A stretch of DNA of 64,000 nt from Halobacteriales archaeon QS_4_70_19 (GCA_003020985.1 PXRM01000022.1:1-64000), one strand, 5' to 3'; positions 25,130-34,740 are shown, counted from the first letter of the stretch. Numbers and translations are program-made. Notes: generated by a model not told the origin, from the letters alone.

Positions 25130-27400
25130 ATGGGTGACGAACCCGAACCGTCGCGAGGACGTGAGAGCGCGACCGGCGGACCCGGGGACGGTGAATCGCG
25201 GGACTCGGACGAGACGGAGGGGCTCGCCCCGTCACGACGCGCGATCCTGGGGGCACTGGCGGCCGGCTGTGGACTCGCCGGGGTCCCGGGTGCCGAGGCG
25301 CATCCGGACCCGTATCCGGGCGCGACCGACCAGCCCGGAACCGACGCGACGCCCGAGGAACTCGCTGCGGCGATGACGTTGGCCGAGAAGATCGACCGGG
25401 TCCACAACCACGTCGGCCCGCTACCGGATTTCGCCACCGGCTACGTCCCGCCGACCGATCGGCTCGACGTTCCGGACGCCGAACTCTGTGACGGCCCCGT
25501 CGGCATCAGACATCCCCTGTTCGGCGACGAACCCGACGTTCGGCATCCGGACCGTATCGGGGTGGCGGACGTCGCCAGCGGTGGCCCCTCGACGGCGTTT
25601 CCCGCCTCCATCTCGCTGGCGGCGTCGTTCGACCCGTCGCTGTGGCGAGCGTTCGGCCACGCGCTCGGCCGGGAGGCGAAGGCGAAGGGACAGCTCGGCG
25701 TCTTCGCCCCCGCGTTCAACATCGCCAGGGTGCCGACCTGTGGCCGGAACTTCGAGTACTTCGGCGAGGACCCGCATCTCGTCTCGCGGGCCGCTGTCGG
25801 CGTCATCGAGGGGGTTCAGTCGGCCGGGACGATGGCGACGGCCAAGCACTTCGCCGCCAACAACCAGGAGACGAACCGGCGGACGATCAGCAGCGAGGTC
25901 GGTGAGCGGGCGCTACGAGAGCTCTACTTCCCCGCGTTCCGCGCGGCGGTCGAGGAGGCCGGTGTCGATTCCGTGATGGCGGCCTACAACCGGTTGAACG
26001 GCACCTACTGCACCGAAAACGAGTGGCTCCTCACCGACGTCCTCAAAGAGGAGTGGGGGTTCGACGGGTTCGTCATCAGCGACTACGGCGCCGTCCACAG
26101 CACGGTCCCGGCGGCGAACGCCGGCCTGGACTTCGAGGCACCCGCCCGGGAGACCCAGTACTTCGGCGCGCCGCTCCGTGCGGCGGTCGAACGCGGCGAC
26201 GTGCCCGAACTACGGGTCGAGGACATGGTCGAGCGTGTCCTCGGCCGACTCGACGCCGTCGGGCGACTGGACGGGAACCGCGGGGGACCGCCCGGCGCCG
26301 TTAACACGGTCGAACATCAGGAGTTGGCCCGCCGGATCGCGACCGACGGCGCGGTGCTGTTCGAGAACGACGGGCTGCTCCCGCTCGACGCACCGGACTC
26401 CATCGCCGTGATCGGTTACGAGGCGACCCGGGCGAAGGTGGGTGGTGGTGGCTCGTCGAACGTCACGCCACCGTACGAGGTGAGCCCGCTGGCGGGTATC
26501 CGGGCCCGTGCAGCCGACGAGACGACCGTTCTGCACGCGACCGGTGACGCCGTGGCCGACGCCGAGGCGGTCGCGGCCGCCGCCGACGTGGCCGTCGTCG
26601 TCGCCGACGGTTCCTCGCTCGAAGGGCGGGACCGCGACGACATCACCCTCGACGACGACCAGAACGGGCTGATCCGGGCCGTCGGCGAAGCGAACCCCCG
26701 GACTGCGGTCGTACTCCGTGTCGGAGGGCCGGTCCGGATGCCGTGGCGCGAGGACGTGGCGGCGACGCTCACCACCTGGTATCCGGGGATGGAGGACGGT
26801 AACGCCACCGCCGAGTTGCTGTTCGGCGACTGCGAGCCGCGCGGACGGCTCCCCCTGACCTTCGGCCGGGAGTTCGCGGATTACCCCGCGAACACGCCGG
26901 AGCAGTATCCCGGCATCGACGGCGAGGTCAGCTACACCGAGGGCGTGTTCGTCGGCTATCGCCACTTCGACCGGACGGGAACCGAGCCCCTGTTCCCGTT
27001 CGGCCACGGCTGCGGCTACACCACGTTCGCTTACGACTCGCTGACGGTCGACCGGTCGGCAGCACCGACCCGGGACCCCTCGTTCGAGGCGACCGTCCGG
27101 GTCCGGAACGTGGGGCCCCGGCCCGGCACGGAGGTCGTCCAGTGCTACGTCGCTCCGGACGAGCCGCGGGTACCGCGGCCACCGAAGGAACTGGGCGCGT
27201 TCGAGACGGTGCGGCTCGACCCCGACGAGACGCGGACGGTGCGGTTCGAGCTGGACGCGGACGCGTTCGCCCTGTTCGACGGGGCGTGGGTCGTCGACCC
27301 CGGTGCGTACGACCTCCTCGTCGGGCGCTCGGCGGGCGACATCCGGCACCGGGCGTCGATCCGGCTGGGTGGAAGCAGGCGGGCTATCGACGGGCGGTGA
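25130..27400 (+). CDS. Tat-exported beta-glucosidase, glycoside hydrolase family 3
   Basis: A 756-residue enzyme with Tat signal SRRAILGALAAGCGLAG about 40 residues in, after a long acidic, Gly-rich N-tail. The GH3 N-domain has KHFAANNQETNRR and the nucleophile Asp (about residue 318) in GFDGFVISDYGAVHS. The C-domain follows (GGGGSSNVTPPYEVSPLAGI), then a fibronectin-III-like domain (VRVRNVGPRPGTEVVQCYV). It removes terminal beta-glucose, or possibly beta-xylose, from oligosaccharides and aglycones. It starts 3 bp after the rhamnosidase stop, so the two are one operon and probably act in sequence on rhamnosyl-glucosides. Confidence 0.95.
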   Translation: MGDEPEPSRGRESATGGPGDGESRDSDETEGLAPSRRAILGALAAGCGLAGVPGAEAHPDPYPGATDQPGTDATPEELAAAMTLAEKIDRVHNHVGPLPDFATGYVPPTDRLDVPDAELCDGPVGIRHPLFGDEPDVRHPDRIGVADVASGGPSTAFPASISLAASFDPSLWRAFGHALGREAKAKGQLGVFAPAFNIARVPTCGRNFEYFGEDPHLVSRAAVGVIEGVQSAGTMATAKHFAANNQETNRRTISSEVGERALRELYFPAFRAAVEEAGVDSVMAAYNRLNGTYCTENEWLLTDVLKEEWGFDGFVISDYGAVHSTVPAANAGLDFEAPARETQYFGAPLRAAVERGDVPELRVEDMVERVLGRLDAVGRLDGNRGGPPGAVNTVEHQELARRIATDGAVLFENDGLLPLDAPDSIAVIGYEATRAKVGGGGSSNVTPPYEVSPLAGIRARAADETTVLHATGDAVADAEAVAAAADVAVVVADGSSLEGRDRDDITLDDDQNGLIRAVGEANPRTAVVLRVGGPVRMPWREDVAATLTTWYPGMEDGNATAELLFGDCEPRGRLPLTFGREFADYPANTPEQYPGIDGEVSYTEGVFVGYRHFDRTGTEPLFPFGHGCGYTTFAYDSLTVDRSAAPTRDPSFEATVRVRNVGPRPGTEVVQCYVAPDEPRVPRPPKELGAFETVRLDPDETRTVRFELDADAFALFDGAWVVDPGAYDLLVGRSAGDIRHRASIRLGGSRRAIDGR

Positions 27401-27589
27401 ATCGGAACGGGACGGGAGGCCGAACGGTCCCCGGCCGAGGGATCGTCGCGCTCGCTGGTGTCCTCGGTCATAGGTGGTCGTACGGGGGGTGACGGGTCAG
27501 GCGGCCCGGACCGCGGCCACCCGGCGAGGGGGTCGGTCCTGCGCCCGGGCCGACGGAGGCGGGACCGCGTCCGGCGCGACGGGTCGGTC

Positions 27590-29020
27590 CTACTCCCGGA
27601 GCACGTAGAACGCCCCCGCGGCCAGGGCGACGACGGCCGCGCCGCCGAGCCCGAGCGCGCGCAGGCCCTCGCGGGCGCCCGCGCCCGGCGTGGCTCCCGC
27701 GGCGGTCGACGCGTTCACGCCGAACGCGCCGAGCAGGCGCTCGTCCCGGGTCGGGGCGAACTCGAGGAGCGCGGCCGCGCAGTCGGCCACTCGCCGCTGG
27801 TCGAACGCCGCACTGCCGCTCAGCGCGACCGTCCGGTTGGCGTCGAACGAGGCGGCGGGGGGACCGCCGGGCTCGTCGCCCAGCGCGACCCGTTCGGCGT
27901 CGTACGGCTGCCACGGCACGTACACCTCCCAGACGACGCGGCCGGCGGGCGTGACCTCCAGCACGCGGTGCCCCCGGCGGTCGACCACGAGGGTGTTCCC
28001 GTTCGGCAGCCGGTCGGCGTCGCGGGGCTCGTCCAGCCCCCCGCCGACCAGCTCCCAGGTGAGCGTCCAGTCCTCGCCGCCCGGACTCCCGGCGGGTGCC
28101 GCGCCGGGCGTGTGGGCGTACTCGACGACGCGGTCGTTGCCCCCGTCCGCGACGAGGACGGAGATGCGGCCGTCGGAGCCGGCCGACGACTGGCCCGGTC
28201 CGTTCGTCGTCTCGCCGGCCCGGAGCAACTGCGGGTTCGAGGGCCGGTCCAGCGTCCGGAACGCCTCGTCGCGCCCCAGCCGGCGGGCGATCTCGCCGGT
28301 CGAGCGGTTCACCAGGAGCACCTGGTCGAGGTCGCGGGCCGAGGCGAGGTACTCGCCGCGCGCGACGCGGTCGACGTCGTTGATGCGGACCCGCTCGTCC
28401 TCGCTGTCGGGCGAGCGCCGGAGGCCCCCGTCGCCGGCGACCGTCCAGTTCCAGACGACTGCCTCCGCGCGGGGGTCGTAGACGAGCAGCCGTTCGCGCC
28501 CGGGCGTGGCGTCGGCGACGAGCAGGTTCCCGTTCGGGAGCCGGTCGACGTCGGTCGCGACGGTCACGTTGGGCGTGCGCGCGAACCGCTCGACGCTCGT
28601 CCGCTCGCCGGTCGCGGGGTCGACCCGCTCGGCGATGGCGACGCCCGGCTCCGTCGTCGCCAGCAGCAGGTCGCCCGTCGGCAGCGGGTCGACGTCGTAC
28701 GCCCAGAACCGGCCGCGGGCGGTGGCGTTGTACGCGTACTCGAACCCGCCGTCGGGGGCGAAGCCGACCGCGAGCGCGGGCTGTTTGACGTAGCGACCGT
28801 CGTCGAAGGCGATCCCCTGGACGGTGACGACGGTGGTCCCGTTCGGCGTCCGCTCCATCCGCCCGACGCAGGGGTTCGACGCGCCCGTCGCGTTCGGCTG
28901 CAGCGTCGCCGGCGCGGGCCCGTCCGCACCCGAAACGGTCCCCCAGGCGACCGGGAGGGCCAGCGTCCCCGCGAGGACGGCCAGCGCGAGGAGCGAGACG
29001 GCGACGGGCCGGGGTTGCAC
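27590..29020 (-). CDS. Arylsulfotransferase-like beta-propeller protein, membrane-anchored
   Basis: A 476-residue protein with a hydrophobic N-terminal segment (VAVSLLALAVLAGTLALPVAW) and a C-terminal one (LGLGGAAVVALAAGAFYVL), so it is anchored with its body outside. The body is a repeat-rich propeller with recurring DxDRLPNGN blades (DVDRLPNGNLLVAD, DADRLPNGNTLVVD), which I associate with the haloarchaeal arylsulfotransferase (ASST) family. A sulfotransferase active site was not confirmed. I chose GTG 29020 (VQPRPVAVSLLA), because the extra residues from ATG 29086 (including CCGSRRLKPERR) do not look like a signal region. The gene is convergent with the GH3 gene. Confidence 0.85.
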   Translation of the reverse strand: MQPRPVAVSLLALAVLAGTLALPVAWGTVSGADGPAPATLQPNATGASNPCVGRMERTPNGTTVVTVQGIAFDDGRYVKQPALAVGFAPDGGFEYAYNATARGRFWAYDVDPLPTGDLLLATTEPGVAIAERVDPATGERTSVERFARTPNVTVATDVDRLPNGNLLVADATPGRERLLVYDPRAEAVVWNWTVAGDGGLRRSPDSEDERVRINDVDRVARGEYLASARDLDQVLLVNRSTGEIARRLGRDEAFRTLDRPSNPQLLRAGETTNGPGQSSAGSDGRISVLVADGGNDRVVEYAHTPGAAPAGSPGGEDWTLTWELVGGGLDEPRDADRLPNGNTLVVDRRGHRVLEVTPAGRVVWEVYVPWQPYDAERVALGDEPGGPPAASFDANRTVALSGSAAFDQRRVADCAAALLEFAPTRDERLLGAFGVNASTAAGATPGAGAREGLRALGLGGAAVVALAAGAFYVLRE

Positions 29021-29201
29021 GCCCCCCTCTGGTCGGCGCTCCGGCTTGAGCCTTCGGCTCCCGCAGCACCCGCCGTCGGTCGGCATGTGGGGTCTCGGCC
29101 GGTCGGGAAGAGGAACGCGTCTCGCGGGTAATTAGAGCTATTATCTACGAACATCCGACGCTCGTTGATAATTCCCTTACCTCACCGACTATATCGAGTA
29201 T

Positions 29202-30206
29202 TCACTCCGAACTGCCGAAGTTACCGAGTCCCGCCTGCCGGCGGCGCTCACCGGCATCGGGGTCCCAGGGGGCGGCGTCGGCGCGGGCGGCCGCCGGGTC
29301 GACCTCGGGAGCGGTTCCGGGCTCGTACCCGCCACACGCGGGGCCGCACTCGCTGCCCGGGTCCACGATGCGGCCCTTCCAGGGGCAGTCCGGGACCGGT
29401 CCCGTCCCGGCGCACTCGCCGACGCTGACGCGGGCGCAGTCCGGCCACGCCGCGGCGTCGGGCCGCCAGCCCTTGCCGAAGGCGCGCTCCGCGAGGCGAC
29501 GCCGAGCGACGCGCTTCTCGGCGGCGGGCACCACCCGGATGTCGGTCCGTCCGGGGCGGCGGTCGAGCGGCTCGACGCCGGGGCCGTCGCTGTCGAGCGG
29601 CGTCGGCTCGCGGACCACCTCGCGCTCGCCCGTCTCCGGGTCGAACCGCCAGACACCGACCGCGTCGGGGATGCGGTTCAGGTGCGCGCCGGTGACGTGC
29701 GAGGCCGTCGCAAGCACCACCTCGTCCAGCAGGGCGAGCGACACGTCCGTCCGGAGCTGGCGTCTCAGGTCGCCCGGACGCCCGAGGTCGGGCTTGTTCT
29801 CGATGCCGCGGAGCCGGCCGACCCAGTGGGCCGGGTAGCGGCCCGTGGCCCGCACCAGGTCGCAGCCGTCCCGGCGCTCGCGGTCGAGGTAGCCCGCGTC
29901 GACGGCCGCGTCGACGATGCCCTCGACACGGTCGGGGTGGACGTCGAGCGCCCGCCGGGGGTCACGGGCGGTCCCGGGGCCGATGTCGGTCTCGAGGACC
30001 GGCACCGGGATGGACCCGGGACAGAGCGAGACGCGGTCGTCGAACTGCGGCCCCGGCACCACCTCGACGACGTCCATCACGCGCGAGCCGTGACAGGCGG
30101 CGCCGAGCTGGCGCGCGAGGAGCCCGTCGGTCCCGGGGGCGGAGGCGGAGCCGTCCCCGGACTCCAGGTGGGCACAGAGGGCCAGTTCGAAGGCGTACTC
30201 GCGCAC
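29202..30206 (-). CDS. Conserved haloarchaeal protein, DUF5787-like
   Basis: A 334-residue acidic protein from GTG 30206, starting VREYAFELALCAHLES. LLARQLGAACHGSRVMDVVEV and GRYPAHWVGRLRGIENKPDL suggest a nuclease-like or PD-(D/E)XK-type fold (ExK in IENKPD), but this is speculative. The C-terminus has a Cys-rich patch (CARVSVGECAGTG, DCPWKGRI, ECGPACGG) that could bind a metal or Fe-S cluster. From memory the sequence resembles DUF5787. Stand-alone gene; no partner evident. Confidence 0.8.
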   Translation of the reverse strand: MREYAFELALCAHLESGDGSASAPGTDGLLARQLGAACHGSRVMDVVEVVPGPQFDDRVSLCPGSIPVPVLETDIGPGTARDPRRALDVHPDRVEGIVDAAVDAGYLDRERRDGCDLVRATGRYPAHWVGRLRGIENKPDLGRPGDLRRQLRTDVSLALLDEVVLATASHVTGAHLNRIPDAVGVWRFDPETGEREVVREPTPLDSDGPGVEPLDRRPGRTDIRVVPAAEKRVARRRLAERAFGKGWRPDAAAWPDCARVSVGECAGTGPVPDCPWKGRIVDPGSECGPACGGYEPGTAPEVDPAAARADAAPWDPDAGERRRQAGLGNFGSSE

Positions 30207-30532
30207 ACGTGAGACTGGGTCGCCACGAGCATAAGCGGCAGGTCGGGCGGCGGGGTAGTGTTCGGATGAGGGAGTGAGTGTGGACGCCACCGCTCCGGAA
30301 ACTGGCGGTGTCGAACGCCCCCGCGCGCTCGCCCGTCCGGGCCTCGCTGCGCGCTTTGCGGGGCGTGCGGCGCCCTCCGGGCGCCGTGCCGGGCGTGTCG
30401 CTCCAGTGCTTACATCGTTCGGGACGGGGCGAGCACACGGGCCCTTTCAGTCCCACCCCGTGGCTGATTCACCCGGCCATCGCGGGGGCTTACCTGAACA
30501 CCGGCGGCGTGGCCGGAGGCGGCCGGGCGGGG
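30207..30532. repeat. Non-coding region with GC palindromes
   Basis: About 325 bp without a gene. It holds a perfect stem-loop CGGCGCCC-TCC-GGGCGCCG (30368-30386) and a second, CACGGG...CCCGTG (30436-30441 with 30457-30462), enclosing CCCTTTCAGTCCCA. On the minus strand the latter reads GTGGGACTGAAAGGG. The low sequence complexity and many short dyads look like a dispersed haloarchaeal repeat element rather than a decayed gene. Possible function: none visible; it may supply the terminator for the MFS/unknown gene pair. Confidence 0.5.
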
Positions 30533-31900
30533 CTAGGCGTACGCCTCGAACTCCCGCCCGTAGACGGCGAAGTAGCCGACGCCGACCAGCCCGACGGCCG
30601 TCGCGAGGCCGAAGGCGAGGCCGGGGCCGGCGCTCACCGTCCAGCCGCCGACCGCGGCCGGGAGGGCGAGGCTCCAGTCGCTCCCGTAGAGCCAGCCGCC
30701 CAGCGCCGCGCTCGGGATGACGACCGTGTTCCGCAGCAGGTAGTAGGTCCCCGTCACCCGGCCGCCGGCGTCCTGCTCGGCGGGGCCGACGATCATCGCC
30801 TTGTGGGCCGGGAGCCCGGCGAACCGGAGCCCGGAGAACGCGAACAGCGCGACCAGGACCCACTGATCCGCCGGCGCGTTGACGAGCAGCACCGGGAACG
30901 CCGCGTAGACGAGAAAGCCCAGCCCGACGACCGGTTTCAGGCCCGTCCGCTCCGCGAGTTTCGAGACCGGCGCCTGCGTCAGGACGGCGACGACCATCTC
31001 GACGCCGAGGAGGACGCCGAAGAACGCGTCCGGGCGCAGCGCCACGCCGAACCCCCGGAACCCGACCTCGAGGACGCTCGTGACGACGATGACGAAGAAG
31101 ACGTACACCATGCCGTTGGCGAAGCGGACCAGCGTGTCCGCGACCAGCAGCGGGCGCAGCGTCGCGGGCATCTCCCGGAGGTCCCGACGGACTCCGGCCA
31201 GCCCCGCGAACGAGTCGCCGACGGTGTCCTCGCTGGCGTCGTACAGGTGGTGCTGGGCGACGGTCGCGACGACGCCGAACGCGATGGCCAGCAGCAGGAC
31301 GCGCTGGAACCCGTCGACGAAGGTGGCCGTGACGGCGAGCAGGCCCGCCGCGAACAGGGGGCCGAGCAGGAAACCGACGCGGCGGAAGATCTCCGTCGAG
31401 GCGAACCCCATCGCCAGCCGGTCGGGCGGGACGCTCTGCTTGACGATGGCGAAGGTCGCCCCGAGGCCGAGCGATTTCCACGCCTGCGCCAGGAACAGGC
31501 CGAGGAAGATCCAGGCCCACGCCGGGACGACGCGGCCGGCGACCCCGGCGGCGCCCAGTTCGGGCGCGAGCCACCAGAGCCCGAAGCCGACCGTCGTCAG
31601 TACGGCAAAACCCGTGAGCGCGATGCGCGACCCGACCCGGTCCGAGAGCGCACCGCCCGGGTACGGGTACACTGCGCCGACGAGGTTGCCGACGCTCCCG
31701 TAGAGGCCGATGACGCCGGCGCCGGCGCCCAGCACCCGCATGTACTCCGGGACGTAGCGGCTGGTCATCTGGAAGCTCAGGCTGAACGCCAGCATCGCCA
31801 GCGAGAGCACGAGGACCTCCCGTTCGAGGGCGAAGAACTGGCGGAACGAGGCGAACAGGTCGAACGACTCCGGATCCCGGCCGGTCGCCACCCTGGTCAC
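30533..31900 (-). CDS. Major facilitator superfamily transporter
   Basis: About 455 residues with roughly 12 hydrophobic helices. The MFS motif-A-like loop is GGALSDRVGSRIAL, and a second is PVSKLAERTGLKP. Segments such as VLVLSLAMLAFSLSFQM and VRFANGMVYVFFVIVVTSVL are clear membrane helices. The start is uncertain: I use GTG 31900 (VTRVATGRDPESF), with GTG 31891 also possible. Upstream sequence in frame is Arg/Ser-rich shadow. The substrate is unknown; drug or metabolite efflux is typical. It is divergent from mch. Confidence 0.88.
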   Translation of the reverse strand: MTRVATGRDPESFDLFASFRQFFALEREVLVLSLAMLAFSLSFQMTSRYVPEYMRVLGAGAGVIGLYGSVGNLVGAVYPYPGGALSDRVGSRIALTGFAVLTTVGFGLWWLAPELGAAGVAGRVVPAWAWIFLGLFLAQAWKSLGLGATFAIVKQSVPPDRLAMGFASTEIFRRVGFLLGPLFAAGLLAVTATFVDGFQRVLLLAIAFGVVATVAQHHLYDASEDTVGDSFAGLAGVRRDLREMPATLRPLLVADTLVRFANGMVYVFFVIVVTSVLEVGFRGFGVALRPDAFFGVLLGVEMVVAVLTQAPVSKLAERTGLKPVVGLGFLVYAAFPVLLVNAPADQWVLVALFAFSGLRFAGLPAHKAMIVGPAEQDAGGRVTGTYYLLRNTVVIPSAALGGWLYGSDWSLALPAAVGGWTVSAGPGLAFGLATAVGLVGVGYFAVYGREFEAYA

Positions 31901-32129
31901 CCCGGCGGGAGGACGGTGGCCCCGGACGCGCCCGCCGCCGGTGTCGACGGGGGCCGTCGAGTGGATGGTGTCCTCATCGCTTGGAGACGCCTCCGTCCGC
32001 CCCGGGAAACAAGCTTTCCCTGCCCTTCCCGGGGCGGCCGGAGGAGCGGAAGCCGAGGGGGCAGCGACGAGCGGGCGCGACCGGACACGCAACCACAGCC
32101 CTTTGGCCCGACCCGTCGAACGCCCGCGC

Positions 32130-33065
32130 ATGGAGCGTCTCAACGTGATGGCCGTCGAACTCGTCGACGAGGCCATCGACTTCCGCGACGAACTCGCCAT
32201 CGACACCCACGAACTCGACAACGGGGCGACGGTGCTCGACTTCGGCGTGGAGACGTACGGCGGCATCGAGGCCGGCCTGCTGCTCGCCGAGATCGCCACG
32301 GGCGGGCTGGCGACGGTGCAGGCCGACGCCTCCGGCACGGTGAACGACGCGACGATACCCCACGTCGAGCTGACCTGCGACCACCCGGCGCTGGCGCTGC
32401 TCTGCTCGCAGAAGGCCGGCTGGGACGAGTTCCCCGGGGACTACGAGGGGCTCGGGAGCGGCCCCGCCCGCGCGCTGGTGGCCGAGGAGGAGGAGTTCCG
32501 GCAGACGGGCTTCCAGGACGAGGCCGACTTCGCGACGTTGCTCGTCGAGTCCGACACGCTCCCCGACGAGGCCGTCGCCGAGTCGGTCGCGGACCTGACG
32601 GGCGTCGACCCGGGCAGCGTCTTCCTCCCCACCTACCGGACGGGCTCGATCGCGGGGAGCGTCACCACGGCCGCCCGCGCGGGCGAACTCGCCGTCTACC
32701 GGCTCTCGGAACTGGGCTACGACCCGCTGGACGTGCTGACGGTCACGGCCCGGGCCCCGGTCGCGCCGGTGGCGGGCGACGAGGCGACCGCGATGGCCCG
32801 GACGAACGACGCGCTGGCGTACGGGGCGCGCGTCCACCTCACCGTCGACCGGGAGTTCGACCGGTTCGACGAGGTCCCGTCGACCGCGAGCGAGGAGTAC
32901 GGCACCCCGTTCGAGGAGTTCTTCGACGGGGTCGACTGGAACCTGGAGGCGGTCCCGCGAGAGGTGTTCGCCCCGGCGCAGGTCACCGTCGACGTGCTGG
33001 GCGGGCCGACCCACGCCGTCGGTGCGACGGACGAGGGGCTGCTGGCCGAGAGCTTCGGGCTCTGA
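32130..33065 (+). CDS. mch: N5,N10-methenyl-tetrahydromethanopterin cyclohydrolase
   Basis: A 311-residue protein: MERLNVMAVELVDEAIDFRD, ALLCSQKAGWDEFPG, GSGPARAL and LLVESDTLPDEAVAES (the DxxPD-type segment), with LTVTARAPVAPVAGDEATAM, all characteristic of archaeal Mch. The enzyme hydrolyses methenyl- to formyl-tetrahydromethanopterin. Haloarchaea are not methanogens, so Mch here probably serves a C1-carrier role in folate-type biosynthesis. Length is normal for the family. A hypothetical gene begins 4 bp downstream. Confidence 0.95.
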   Translation: MERLNVMAVELVDEAIDFRDELAIDTHELDNGATVLDFGVETYGGIEAGLLLAEIATGGLATVQADASGTVNDATIPHVELTCDHPALALLCSQKAGWDEFPGDYEGLGSGPARALVAEEEEFRQTGFQDEADFATLLVESDTLPDEAVAESVADLTGVDPGSVFLPTYRTGSIAGSVTTAARAGELAVYRLSELGYDPLDVLTVTARAPVAPVAGDEATAMARTNDALAYGARVHLTVDREFDRFDEVPSTASEEYGTPFEEFFDGVDWNLEAVPREVFAPAQVTVDVLGGPTHAVGATDEGLLAESFGL

Positions 33066-33069
33066 GCGG

Positions 33070-33606
33070 ATGCGGTTCAAGATCGTCCCCCCCCTCCACG
33101 ACGCGGCCCGGACGGACCCGGCGGCCGCGCTGGACCTGCTCTCGCGGGCGCGCGACGCCGTCCCGCTGGTCCCGAAGTCGGAGGACGACTGCTGCATGCG
33201 GGTCGTGAACGCCGGCGTCGTCGGCGCGCGCGACGCGGCCAGCGAGTGGCTCACCTTCGCGCGGGCACTGGGGCTGGTCGCCGAGTCGGACCGCGGCTAC
33301 CACCGCGTCCGGGACGCCCCGGACCCCACGGCCGAGGCGGGGCGGGCGGCGCTCGCGACCCGGTTCCGGGAGCGCGTCTTCGGTGCCGAGGAGCTGCTGG
33401 CGGCACTCGACGCGGCCGACGGAGGCCTCACGGCCGACGCCGCGTTCGACTGCTTCCGCGACCGCATCCCGAACTGGGAGCGGCGGCGCCACGCCGACCC
33501 GGCGGAGGTGTGGCGGGCGCGGGTACGGAACCTGCTGGACTGGGCGGTCGTCCTCGGGCTCGCGGCCCGGGACGGCGAGCGCTACCGCTCCCGGGACGGT
33601 CACTGA
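33070..33606 (+). CDS. Conserved hypothetical protein downstream of mch
   Basis: A 178-residue protein beginning MRFKIVPPLHDAARTDPAAA, then LLSRARDAVPLVPKSEDDCC. Helix-rich segments DAASEWLTFARALGLVAESD and DPAEVWRARVRNLLDWAVVL look like repeated winged-helix or tandem-helix modules. A CCMR cysteine pair occurs at about residues 40-41. No named family is recognised. It starts 4 bp after the mch stop, so co-transcription is likely. Confidence 0.85.
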   Translation: MRFKIVPPLHDAARTDPAAALDLLSRARDAVPLVPKSEDDCCMRVVNAGVVGARDAASEWLTFARALGLVAESDRGYHRVRDAPDPTAEAGRAALATRFRERVFGAEELLAALDAADGGLTADAAFDCFRDRIPNWERRRHADPAEVWRARVRNLLDWAVVLGLAARDGERYRSRDGH

Positions 33607-33852
33607 CCCGCGGCCGGCGGCCCGTCACCCCTCGCCCGTGAGAACGCTGTCGGGACCGACCCCTCTCGGCGCGGCGGCGGCGCGTGCCCGCGAAGCTGTG
33701 GACGCGGAGTACACACGGCCCACCCCCGCACGCGTTGCAGCCGGCCACCCCCGGCTACTACTACCGGAAGCGACAGCGTTCCGTCGGAGGACCGGTTTTT
33801 TCGATGAACGATCAGTCGATCATTCTGCCCGGCGCGACGGCGCGACCCGGGT

Positions 33853-34740
33853 TCACGGTCGCGCATCCGGGGGCGGCAGGTCCACGTCGGGACCGAGGAA
33901 CCGGTGTGCGGCGCCGCGGAACAGGGCGTCGAACGCGGACTGCGAGAGGTCCCGGTCGAGCAACCCCTCGTACTCGCGGGCGTAGTCGTGGGGCATGTTC
34001 GGGAAGTCGGAGCCGTACAGCACCTGGCCGGCGAGGTCCTCGAAGACGGCGTCCGGGATCGACGCGGGGTCGAAGTCGACGTAGTCGTCGACGACGGTCG
34101 CCATCGCAAAGCAGGTGTCGAGGAAGACCTGCTCGTGGTCGCGGGCGAGGTCGACGAACGCCTCGTGCTCGAAGGTGCCCATGTGAGCCGCGCAGGCGCG
34201 CACGTCCGGGTAGCTCTCGACGAACGGCGCGAATCGGTCGATGCCGACGTGCGGCGAGTCCTCGAACATCGGCGCGGTACCGGCGTGGAACAGGACCGGG
34301 CGGCCCCGCTCGGCACACAGCTCGTACGCCGGCGCCAGTCGCTCGTCGTCGGGCGCCACCTCCTGGACCGGGCACTGGAACTTCAGTCCGCGCGCGCCCG
34401 CGCCGAACGCCTCGCGCACGACCGCCCGGACGTCGTCCTCCGGGTGGACCGTCGCGAACGGGATGCACATCCCCGAGTCGGCCGCCGCCTCGACCTGCCA
34501 GGCGTTCAGGTCGCGGGCGATGCCGGGGCGGTGGGCGTACGGGAGCGCGACGTAGCGGTCGACGCCGTGACGACGGAGTTCGGCCTCGATGGTGTCGACA
34601 TCGGCGCCGTGGGGGAACTCCCATCCGGCGACGTCGTTGAGCGAGTCCCGGATGGCGGCCATCAGCCGCTCGGGCATCAGGTGGACGTGGGCATCGACGG
34701 CGGGCGTGAACGGCTCCCCCGGCCCTGAACGGTCGGTCAT
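33853..34740 (-). CDS. Amidohydrolase-2-type TIM-barrel metal hydrolase
   Basis: A 295-residue metal-dependent hydrolase. The first ligand motif HxH is DAHVHLMPERL. Later ligands lie in RPVLFHAGTAP and AAHMGTFEH, and the conserved Asp in LYGSDFPNMP. The layout matches the amidohydrolase_2 family (ACMS decarboxylase / PMPKase-like). The substrate is not evident; members decarboxylate or hydrolyse ring or lactone compounds. The start is ATG 34740 (MTDRSGPGEPFTPAVDAH). It lies in a divergent pair with the HIT gene at 34884. Confidence 0.93.
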   Translation of the reverse strand: MTDRSGPGEPFTPAVDAHVHLMPERLMAAIRDSLNDVAGWEFPHGADVDTIEAELRRHGVDRYVALPYAHRPGIARDLNAWQVEAAADSGMCIPFATVHPEDDVRAVVREAFGAGARGLKFQCPVQEVAPDDERLAPAYELCAERGRPVLFHAGTAPMFEDSPHVGIDRFAPFVESYPDVRACAAHMGTFEHEAFVDLARDHEQVFLDTCFAMATVVDDYVDFDPASIPDAVFEDLAGQVLYGSDFPNMPHDYAREYEGLLDRDLSQSAFDALFRGAAHRFLGPDVDLPPPDARP

